From assembly GCA_013407085.1 (NCBI GenBank), contig JACCGJ010013966.1, positions 1 to 64,000 of the forward strand: a DNA stretch of 64,000 nucleotides, in the 5' to 3' direction. The notes below the pieces were generated by a model. The model saw nothing but the letters and a program-made list of their open reading frames with translations, was not told the DNA's origin and searched no databases. A program made the position numbers and the translations under genes. Shown in pieces: positions 56,089-64,000 of this stretch. The stretch is from Atriophallophorus winterbourni (taxonomy: Eukaryota; Platyhelminthes; Trematoda; Plagiorchiida; Microphallidae). Within the stretch, counting starts at the first letter, position 1. Each line of letters opens with the position of its first letter.

Positions 56089-56892
56089 ATGAGTGATTCT
56101 AAACGCTTTATTTTGGCTTCGACTGTCATTACAATACCCAGCTTTATTCCACAGGACCCTGAGTATTGGTTTCATTTTTTAGAAACTGAATTTAGTTCTA
56201 AAAATATAATTGATGACTCCGCCATGTTTTCACATTTAACACAGAAACTCCCAGCGGATGTTTTATTACAGGTACGCGACGCAGTTCTGACTGCACCCAT
56301 AGGTGACCGTTACGGTATCGTCAAACAAGCCGTGATTTCTCGCACGGTTTTGTCTGAACGATCTGGGCTACAGCAGCTGTTCGGCAAATTAGAAATTGCC
56401 AACAAAAAGCCATCTACCATACTAATGGAGATGCGGCGCTTGCTAGGGTCATCGCACATGGGCGAGTCCTTTCTATAGGAACTCTGGCTCAAGCGCCTAC
56501 CTGAGTGCGTGCAACCCATCTTGGTTGCTGCGAAAAGCACTCCGGTATCTAAGCTTTCGGAAATGGCGGACAACATCGCTGAATGTATCCGTCCCTACCC
56601 AGATACCCATATTTCCACGGTAACCGCTGGAAGATCACGCAAGCATGCTAATGTAAGGGAAGTCAGCGAGGTGGATCTGCTGGCTGAGGTTGCGGCTTCA
56701 CGCAATGAGGTTCGAAACCTCGAACTCGACAATAATCCACGATCTCGCACCCCATCCCGCCGACGCTCGAGTAGTCACACTCGGTCACCCGTTTGCTGGA
56801 TACATCGGAAATACGGCGACGATGCGCGGCGTTGCATCAAACCTTGCGCCCATCGCACATCGCCAGCGGGAAACTTCCGGGCGGACAACTAA
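56089..56892 (+). pseudogene. Ty3/gypsy Gag with a C-x2-H-x9-C-x3-C motif, one in-frame stop
   Basis: ATG at 56089 ('MSDSKRF') is preferred over the upstream GTG. Capsid-like blocks: 'PEYWFHFLETEFSS', 'LPADVLLQVRDAV', 'LQQLFGKLEIANKKPST' and, after a TAG at 56476-56478, 'ELWLKRLPECVQPILVA' in the same frame. An Arg/Ser-rich linker leads to 'CWIHRKYGDDARRCIKPC', which has the unusual Cys-His-Cys-Cys order reported for CsRn1-type Gag rather than the usual CCHC knuckle. Gag packages the element RNA in cytoplasmic particles. One stop is the only break noticed. Confidence 0.85.
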
Positions 56893-56979
56893 CGACGACT
56901 ACTGTCTTCGGCCCGAAGAAATTACGTCGTCTTCTCCACATCAAGGAGAAATCCACGGGTCTACGTGACGGACCAAAAT

Positions 56980-57605
56980 CCAGTAAAGAGGTTCGCACAA
57001 GCGCTAAAGCGTGCGGTAATTGTCAACGCTCGAAAATCCACCGACACACAAAAAGCCCATTAAGAGCTTTCGTCGAACCGGATAAGCGTTTCTCACACAG
57101 GCACGTAGACCTCGTTGACCCCTTACTACCTTCAAGTGACTATACATGTGTCTCCCCTGCTAGCCAATCACCATTTGCCTATGGAATTAACGTGACGCGC
57201 TTGCGACACGGTATGAGTCGTTTCCACCTACCATCCCCGCGACTTCAAGCCAAACAGTCCCACACGTCGAAGGATTTGGCACATTGCCAGTATGTCTTTC
57301 TCCGAAACAACATGGTGGAGCAACCTTTTCACCCTCCTTATGCTGGACCATTTAAGATAATTAAGAGGTCCCCAAAAACAGTTGTGATTGACCGCGCCGG
57401 TTGACACGACACGGTCTCGATTGACAGAGTCAAACGAGCGTTCATGGAAAATGCAGTTGACTCAGCTAATCCGCCAGACCCAAACCCAGCACCACCGGTG
57501 ATAACCCCTACCTTAATCTTGACTATCTCAACGCCTGCCACCACAACAGCTAGGCGAGCGAAACGGCAACCCGTAAGGTTCGCCGACTATATAGCACCTT
57601 TTTAA
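56980..57605 (+). pseudogene. Ty3/gypsy integrase, N-terminal and C-terminal pieces joined by deletion
   Basis: 'ACGNCQRSKIHRHTKSPL' is the end of the zinc-binding domain and 'FSHRHVDLVDPLLPSSDYTC' the start of the catalytic core with its first Asp. Most of the core is then missing. The C-terminal GPY/F module follows as 'VEQPFHPPYAGPFKIIKRSP', with a Pro/Thr-rich tail. It cannot be active. Confidence 0.75.
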
Positions 57606-57679
57606 AGTGTTATCACTTGGTATATGCCCGTGCATGCCTTACGTACCTCACCACTCTAACTCGGTCGTGACCATGAAGC

Positions 57680-57905
57680 CATGCACCAAAGAGTTTTTTC
57701 TTACCTAGATACACATGCACCTCCAGCTGTGGAAATAGTGGCACGCGCCACCCCCGGATCACCGACGCTTGTCGCCATCCTGTCCGGTAACCTGGAATAC
57801 ACGAATCCTTCGTATATCCCCTGGGTACGCATGTACCTTCCGCAGTGGAAACCGTGGCACCCGCCACCCACGGATCGCCGACGCCTGTTGCCATCCTCCC
57901 GGTAG
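57680..57905. repeat. Minisatellite, two units of about 116 bp
   Basis: Reverse complement of the units at 50010-50310. 'GTGGAAATAGTGGCACGCGC' at 57729 and 'GTGGAAACCGTGGCACCCGC' at 57845 mark the two units. Confidence 0.82.
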
Positions 57906-57944
57906 CCCCGAGCACATGCCGCCCAACACGGGCGATCTCTAAAG

Positions 57945-58340
57945 GCGGTCGCCATTGACCGTGTCGGCAAGCATGACACTGTCTCAATCGACAGAGTCAA
58001 ACCGGCTTTCATGGACGAAGAAGTTATCCCACATGACCCAACGCCAACCCCGGCACCACTAGTCATTTCCCCTCCTGTGCTCACAGCTAACATAGAGTTG
58101 GCCATGACATAAAGCAAACGTGCCAAACGGCAACCCGTTTGATTCGATTTTGTTGTAAATAGTTAATACTTTCATATCTTCCGGCATACATGCGTGCATT
58201 ATTTCGTACTTCTTTCTAATCACTCGGTCGTGGCCCTAAACCCATGCAACAGGGAGTTTCCTATTTTTTCTTCCCTCAGGTACGCACCCAACCACCGCTG
58301 AGGCCACCGAATCGCGCACCCTTCGTGGTCCACCTACGCT
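57945..58340 (+). repeat. Second copy of the element's pol 3' end and 3' UTR
   Basis: Repeats 57390-57720 in diverged form: 'IDRVGKHDTVSIDRVKPAFM' against 'IDRAG', 'VSIDRVKRAFM', then 'SKRAKRQPV' against 'ARRAKRQPVRF', then 'CTCGGTCGTGGCC' against 'CTCGGTCGTGACC'. The divergence is too great for a recent tandem event, which suggests recombination between two family members. Confidence 0.7.
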
Positions 58341-58882
58341 TGGCTCCAACTCACCCGATAGCCCTAACCACCAACAAGAGCACAATTATTCCAACACGCC
58401 TGTCATGTCACACAAAGTCCTTACCAGCCCAGATTGACGCTCTAACCGATTCTCCTGGCGCAGCCGTTTATCATCCTTCGGGACACAGGAAATTCTGAGC
58501 AGGAACTGTGTTTTCGAAGCCTCTGGTTCTTGTTGTCAAGCCTACGAATGCGCCTGCTTCCGCTCAAATTGGGTTCATACTAAGACTACGCCAAACGGGA
58601 ATATCCCGCTAGCAGCTGTTCACTCAATGTGAGGCGGCTCGGCAGTACGTTCACTCACATGTGAGACGCTTCTTGGCTTGGTCCTGATCGGTTCACCGTA
58701 CATCTTACTTTCGAACCACCGAAGATCGACCCACGCAGACCAAGCGCCCTGGCTGACTTCTATGTGACTGGTTGCTGAGAGACTACGTTCATACCCGGGG
58801 TAATCTGACACCCGCATGCCCCACGCTACTGGCAACTCCCGATCAGAAGTCTTAACTGACCAGACTTCTTGGAGAGGGGCTG

Positions 58883-59063
58883 TGTAACACCGCTTGTTTT
58901 TCCTTATCAAAACATTGACCTTGACAATTATTAACTTCCGTTCGTTCGTGCGTGCATCGTAAACGCTCTGTACACGTTTTGGCTACCGCGATAAAACTTT
59001 TATCTCCTGTGCCTTTTCTCCAACGTTCTTGTGGACACTATTGTAGTAATCTGGACTACTGCA
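58883..59063 (+). repeat. 3' LTR of the plus-strand CsRn1-like element
   Basis: 181 bp; preceded by a purine-rich tract and followed by the AGGA duplication. Confidence 0.83.
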
Positions 59064-59870
59064 AGGACCTCGGTTTGTTCTCACTAAAGCGACGGCGGCT
59101 GCGAGGTGACCTAATAGAAGCCTCCAAGATTCTAAAGGGTCTTACAGGTGATAATATTAATAAAACCCTTAAAGTTGCCCCAAAAACAGCTACAGGTGGC
59201 TATTCTTTGAAACTTCTAAAGAGTAGGCCCAGGTTGCTAGCACGTGAGCACTTTTTCAGCAAACGTGTGGTCAATATCTGGAACAAGCTCCCAAATTGTA
59301 TAGTAAGGCTCCCAAACGTGTTGAGCTTTAAAAGGGAATTAGACGTTAAATGGTCTATCATATTTCCGCACATTGTCTAATAAAAACTAAAAAACGTATT
59401 GTTACATTTTTTGTCAGATCTGTCTAGGACTGTGCAACCTGACAGCAAATTAGCCCACATGCAGTTTATGTCCGTGTTTCACTTTGCATCAACTAGGCAA
59501 GTAATTTCATACACCATACATTGTTCACGCATATTATTGCATTGTTTCCTGAATAGCTGACCTCTCACCGTGCTGGGGAACAGAAACCCTACCTTACTTT
59601 CCAGATATACGGAATCAAGAACGTGTGAAAAGTACGAACTGTATTCTCGATATCGAACTGCGGGGTGCTCAACCGCATACCGTCAAGGAAATACTGTTAG
59701 AATTGCAGGTGTGCGCGCCAAAGGAATAGCTGAGTATCAGTGGAGTGCCTCAAGGCTCGGTTCTTGGTCCACAACTTTTAATTATTTTTGTAAACAACCT
59801 GGCACCCTTCTAGAGTTCGCGCTGCTTCCTGTTTGCTGATGATGTTAGGATCCTGGGAACCGACAGTTGT
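59064..59870 (+). mobile_element. CR1-like RT pieces (right half, and a second copy with an intact FADD)
   Basis: 59064-59380 continues the interrupted CR1: 'LKRRRLRGDLIEASKILKGL', 'LLAREHFFSKRVVNIWNKLP', 'VLSFKRELDVKW'. At 59730-59870 another stretch reads 'SASRLGSW' (motif B remnant) and, in a shifted frame, 'LFADDVRILGTDS' (motif C intact); it is then cut by a LINE stub at about 59872. Confidence 0.72.
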
Positions 59871-59871
59871 A

Positions 59872-60338
59872 GTTGGCCTTCTTCGGTCGATGTCGACCAC
59901 GCATGTACATCACATGAATGTATATGTTCTACAGCATTTTGAATGACTAAACAGTCCGATTCGGGAGGAACAATCTCTCCCGCAGCGCTGGCAACGATTA
60001 TCAGAATTTAGTTGTATCGCATCACTTGCACGTCGGCGGCGTGATCTGATTTTCGCAGCCAATAGCGTTATCTGCTACTCCAAATCTTGCCTCCAATGTG
60101 AGCGGTCAAGAGCAAGTTCTTACCAACTTGCGTGGTCAACGCCAAGAGCTTTCATATCTCTTTTGCAAACATTTTTGTATCTCAAGTGCGGTCTGCCCAA
60201 TGGTCGACTTCCTAATAGCAGCTCACCATAGTGTAGATCTTTCGGAATACGAACACTTTCCATTCTGTAGACACCGCAGGCGGCGCTGTCGCAATATGGT
60301 GAACATGCTTTGTAGACCAGCTTTGGAAAGCACGTCAG
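59872..60338 (-). mobile_element. 5'-truncated copy of the 4-kb LINE (last 470 bp)
   Basis: Matches 16134-16640 on the same strand, with about 40 bp less: 'GACTAAACAGTCCGATTCGG', 'GAGGAACAATCTCTCCCGCA', 'TTTCATATCTCTTTTGCAAAC' minus one base, 'TGCGGTCTGCCCAATGGTCG'. The - strand keeps 'LLLGSRPLGRPHLRYKNVCK'. It interrupts the CR1 motif C copy just upstream. Confidence 0.85.
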
Positions 60339-60739
60339 CATTTAATACTAAGAGACGTTTATTTTTCCTAAAATCTCAATATCTTTTAGGATATTACGAC
60401 TTTAGTACCACTCTATTTTAAACTAGATTTGAAATATTTGGCGCAAAAACCATTTTTATTCATTTGTATTTGCTGCATTTGTTTAGCGCATTAGGCCCTT
60501 TTTCATCATTGGCCCATCGAGTGCTTAGCTCGCTTTTATTGTGCTATTTTTCGAGGTTATTTCCTTTTGCATTCTATGACTATATATATGGATGAGAAAC
60601 CTATGTTTGTCATTATTGGAAGTGAGCTGCCATACGAATTTCTCTGGAACCTTCGTCTTCTTTCTCGATAATCGTTTGGGTAAGTATCGTGTTAAGTATA
60701 TCCAGGTGCAATTCAAGCATCAATATTAGCTCCGCATCA

Positions 60740-61400
60740 AGAACGTAACACTGTGTCGACGGGTTTATTCAAGTTACGACATCATGGAACAATCCACGAT
60801 GAAAATTCTTTCGAAGCTGCAAATGATGCTGATGGAACTTCTCCTTCGAAAAAGTACCAAGCACTGAAGCAGGTGCTATTCCACCCTCGGTTGACGGAAT
60901 TGCGAACAGTATCGCAGAATTTACCTATAATCCGGAAACAAACGTCACGTTTGAAACTTGGTTCAGATTCTATGAAGACCTTTTTCGGGTTAATTTTTCC
61001 GCTCAAGATGATGCACGGAAAGTTCGGCTTGGCCCAGCAGAGCTGGATAATTACTGCAACCTGATCCTTCCCAAATATCCTCGGGATAGAAGTTTTGATG
61101 ATCCGGTCAAGTCGCTGATCGAACCTTTTGGTGAGCATGTGTCTCTCTTTAACACTCGTTACACGTGCCCGAAACTAGAAATGAAGGAAACTGACGACCT
61201 CCTGAGGTACATGGTTATCGTCAATCGCGAATACGAACGGTTCAAGTTGCGAGCCATCGCAGACGACCAGTTCAACTCTCTGATATTCATATGCAGCCTG
61301 GTATCTCCGCGTTTTGCTGATATTCGTGCGCGACTACTCAACAAACTTGAGCAAGAGCCATCATTCACTCTCTAAGCCATTGTTGATTAAAATCTACGAT
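60740..61400 (+). pseudogene. Gypsy-like gag fragment, one or more frameshifts
   Basis: Reads 'IAEFTYNPETNVTFETWF' and 'RFYEDLFRVNFSAQDDARKV' in one frame, then 'ILPKYPRDRSFDD' and 'LFNTRYTCPKLEMKETDDLL', 'AIADDQFNSLIFICSLVSPR', 'FADIRARLLNKLEQEP' in another. This is the capsid-like region of gypsy elements of invertebrates, a family different from the CsRn1-like copies. No LTRs were found around it. Confidence 0.7.
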
Positions 61401-61649
61401 TGGTCCGTCTCTAAGAAGCTTCGGCTATGATTCAACATGGGAATCATAGCACCAACACCGTCCATGCTGTTCACCAAAGCAGTTCTCATTCGTCACGAAG
61501 CCACCGCTATTTCATTAAAATGTGTTGACGAAAATTATGCGTTGCATATCCTTTGTATTCATTAAGTTTTGTAATCTTTGCCATAATGTTCCTATTAGAG
61601 CGGTGATGGTCGAAAAAGACCTAGGAACTCCTTGGAGAGGGTACAAACG

Positions 61650-61990
61650 AGGGGCACTAAGATGGTTCGTGGAATGCGCCAACTCGCGTACCAGGATACA
61701 AGGAGCTTACTGAAACTCTAACACCTAGAACTTCGAAGGGACAGATTTGATCTGCTCCCGACACTCCGTATTCTTCTCGGCCAATATGGTGACGAGTTAC
61801 TTCGGTTCTTCCGATTAGTAGGTGAGTCGAGAACTCGTGGACATGACCTTAATTTGCAGAAGCCTAGAAGGCTGATGCTGGGTAATGCGAGCACGCTATC
61901 CACGCGGGTGGTGAATACTTGGAACTTTCTACCGAAAAAGCTCCTGTCTCGACCATCAGAACAGCAATTTAAGAGCGCGTTTGATCATAA
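61650..61990 (+). mobile_element. CR1-like ORF2 C-terminus
   Basis: 'MRQLAYQDTRSLLKL', then a stop, 'RRDRFDLLPTLRILLGQYGD', 'KPRRLMLGNASTLSTRVVNT', 'WNFLPKKLLS'. The same sub-family as the thumb piece near 44750. Confidence 0.65.
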
Positions 61991-62429
61991 TCAATATCAG
62001 TATTAGTATCACATGGCGATAGTCCACCAAGTCGAAACGAGTGCACAGATTCTTTCGGAGGTGTGCTTGAAAACACCCGCCACTACCAGCATTGATTCGT
62101 AAATAACACAGGCGTGTGTGACCTTCAAGGGAAGATGGGAGAGGTCTCATCACCAAGAGGTCAGAGAGTTATTGCATGTTGCATATCCAATCGAATGAAA
62201 TACGATTGAAAGCAGTTTGTTTTACCAATACGAAAAAATGAAAAAGAAACGCTTTATTGTGTTTCAAAATGATTTTCTAAATATTTTTGTGGTTTTTTGG
62301 CATAAATATGGAGGGATTCAGTCTTAAGGGTAGTGATCCGGAAAGAGCACCTGCCATCGTTCGTCCGGCTTATGTTTCAACGCAATTACTGAAGTTGCCA
62401 TGATTAGTTCTGCGGGAAGTGAGTTCCAC

Positions 62430-62990
62430 GCATTCACGATACGGATGCTAAGAAGTGTGTTCTGGATTCGAGCCTGGTGTGCTGTTTACTAAGCTTAAGA
62501 CTGTGCCCTAGTGTAACAACCAAAGGAGAGAACCGAAAAAGGTCATCGAATCCGAGACAACTTAAACATTTGATAACCTTAAAGTTCTCTATAAGATACC
62601 TCCTAAGTTGCCTCCTCCTAAGCAAGAAAATTCCTTGTGCTAAAAGATGATTTTCGTAATTGGTGTATGCTAACCCCACGATCATGCGAGTGGTCCGCTT
62701 CTGTACCTTTTCTAGCTGCACGATATTTTTCTGGTAATACGGATTCCATGCCTTGCTATTGGCTTGTAGATTGGCAATAGACCCTCAGCTTTTCTGCAAG
62801 TGAGGGCTGAACGTAGTCGAAAGAGTTCCCTCCTGGCACTTTGAGCCGCAGCAGCACATTGGTCAGCCCATTTAGAGTTTGCCGAGTCTACGATTCCTAG
62901 GTCCTCAGTAGACTTTACCCTACGGAACTCTGTGTGAGCTGAGGGCGTGAACACAATCATGTTGCCTGCCAGTGTGGAGAGCAAGTGACT
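62430..62990 (-). mobile_element. CR1-like ORF2 C-terminal third
   Basis: On the - strand: 'VKSTEDLGIVDSANSKWADQ', 'LFRLRSALTCRKAEGLLPIY', then shifted 'QLEKVQKRTTRMIVGLAYTN', 'FLLRRRQLRRYLIENFKVI', 'LESRTHFLASV'. It follows the order of a CR1 thumb and C-terminus with one or two frame changes. Confidence 0.7.
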
Positions 62991-63183
62991 CTTATTTAAG
63001 ATAAGGGGAAGGTCACACTGTCCCGTTGAGACGAATGGACTTGATCACCGGAGTGATATAGTGGTGTTCCTCTACTCTCAGGACTTGCTTTGTCAGCAGA
63101 AGTCACCCATGTTTATTGCGGTGATGAAGCTTAAACGGGAATTCATCCCTCCTTCTTTCGATTCCGAAGAAGAAAAAGAAATA

Positions 63184-63770
63184 TAGCGAACTGCATTCAC
63201 TTTGTATCTTTTTGTAGATACAAATTTGGCATTGTACGATTATTCTTTTTTCGGGCATGTACACTTTATTTGTATCAATGCTTGTACAATACACTTTTTG
63301 GCGGGTAATAAAATTTGGAACTCGGACTTTTTCTTCATCCGCGGTTGCGGAGTTTGCGTGGGTCGCCACGTGTCGTAATTGTGATTAACGGATCCTCCAA
63401 CACTTAGCGCTTTCTGCAACTTGGATTCCGTCATTTTTGGACCTTCCAGTGTGGATTATTTCGCTATCGTCAGACTTCACGGGATCCTTATTTGGACATT
63501 TTCTTCTTTGGTCTTTTAGTGAGTTCTTTCCATTTTGCCGTATTGTGTGTAGTGCTAGCCTATTTTTCTTTAGTCCACTACATAATTGGGACTCACGCAA
63601 ACTCCGCAACCGCGAAAAAAATGTCTGAGTTCAAAATTGTTTTAACCTCCAAAAAAGTGAATTGTACAAGCATTGATACAAATAAAGATTACACGGCCGA
63701 AAAAGGAATAATCATACAAGGCCAAAAATTGTATGTACAGAAAAGATACAAAGTGAATGCAGTTCGCTAC
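63184..63770. repeat. Large inverted repeat: arms of about 180 bp around a 220-bp spacer
   Basis: 63184-63366 is the imperfect reverse complement of 63587-63770: 'CACGCAAACTCCGCAACCGC', 'TGTACAAGCATTGATACAAA' and 'GATACAAAGTGAATGCAGTT' occur in both arms in opposite sense. Each arm, read outward, encodes the same short peptide ('CTSIDTNK' followed by a Lys-rich stretch), so two 5' ends of an unidentified retroelement stand head to head. Confidence 0.75.
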
Positions 63771-64000
63771 AATACTCCCCTACCAGAGCGTTAGTTATTC
63801 TTTAAGTAAGGATAACATACGCTCGAAATGTTCATATGGCCACGTAGTCAGAAAGACGTTTGGGCCAATGTGCCTGTCTACAGGTTCGAGTTTGAACAGG
63901 GATAGTAAGCCCGAAGGATTTGGATGAACATGGGTGGGAGGTAGGCGGTTTTGATTGCGGAGTAATGAAGATTGATGTAGTTGGCGGTTCAAACTCACAA

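Larger units (their letters stand above)
55764..59063 (+). mobile_element. CsRn1-like Ty3/gypsy LTR retrotransposon, internally deleted (3300 bp)
   Basis: LTRs of 181 bp at 55764-55944 and 58883-59063 start TGTAACAC and end CTACA/CTGCA. The target duplication AGGA is at 55760-55763 and 59064-59067. The primer site TGGTGAGCCCGGC starts at 55948. Gag begins at 56089. After gag, protease, RT and RNase H are absent and the sequence runs into the integrase zinc-binding end (about 56990) and then the integrase C-terminus. The 3' end of pol appears twice (57390-57605 and 57945-58150), suggesting a chimera of two copies. A two-unit minisatellite lies between them and a purine tract 'GGAGAGGGGC' precedes the 3' LTR. 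Confidence 0.86.

Noticed and set aside
1..64000. CRISPR arrays, bacterial operons, rRNA genes, intact tRNA genes
   Set aside because: None seen. Split genes with GT-AG introns, LINEs and LTR elements show a nuclear eukaryotic genome; the only tRNA-like sequence has no acceptor stem.

Overview
The window is eukaryotic DNA: A+T-rich, with spliceosomal introns and packed with retroelement debris. A parasitic flatworm, most likely a trematode (fluke), fits best. Reasons: many fragments of CR1/Jockey-type LINEs, two CsRn1-like Ty3/gypsy elements (a group first described in the fluke Clonorchis sinensis) with a tRNA-Trp-like primer site, Penelope-like scraps, and a small tandem family of secreted GH27 proteins. 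This is inference; no species-specific marker was recognised.

Host genes are few. (1) 2.5-7.2 kb, + strand: a three-exon gene of the alpha-galactosidase / alpha-N-acetylgalactosaminidase family (GH27) with a signal peptide. The motif that normally holds the catalytic aspartate reads K-I-S-G-C, and several other sugar-binding residues are changed, so it is probably not an active glycosidase. Exon 2 carries a frame break. (2) 9.5-13.3 kb: a decayed second copy. (3) 22.0-22.35 kb: an intact exon 1 of a third copy with no downstream exons in the window. (4) 23.2-24.5 kb and 41.3-42.6 kb, - strand: two paralogous two-exon genes that each encode a small stand-alone PB1-like domain. They sit in duplicated blocks of about 2.3-2.6 kb, 18 kb apart.

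Mobile elements fill most of the rest. 16.1-20.2 kb holds an almost complete non-LTR retrotransposon (endonuclease, reverse transcriptase, Cys/His C-terminus) on the - strand, with a 13-bp target-site duplication and only two frame breaks. Its 3' end recurs at 59.9-60.3 kb and as a roughly 50-bp stub in the last GH27 exon. CR1-like fragments lie at 0-1, 8.9-9.5, 13.3-13.6, 27.2-30, 34.9-35.4, 44.2-47, 53.5-54.7, 55.0-55.8/59.1-59.9 and 61.7-63 kb. A 973-bp miniature LTR element is at 36.16-37.13 kb.

49.3-59.4 kb is a nest. A CsRn1-like element on the - strand (49307-51435, target duplication CACT) is followed by a decayed piggyBac transposon (51.7-55.0 kb) that a CR1 has split. Next comes a second CsRn1-like element on the + strand (55764-59063, target duplication AGGA), inserted into a CR1 reverse-transcriptase gene. 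Both CsRn1-like copies have lost most of gag and/or pol.

Translations, splice sites and alignments were read by eye. Family assignments are firm for GH27, reverse transcriptases, piggyBac and gag/integrase, and moderate for PB1, the tRNA-derived SINE and the Penelope pieces.
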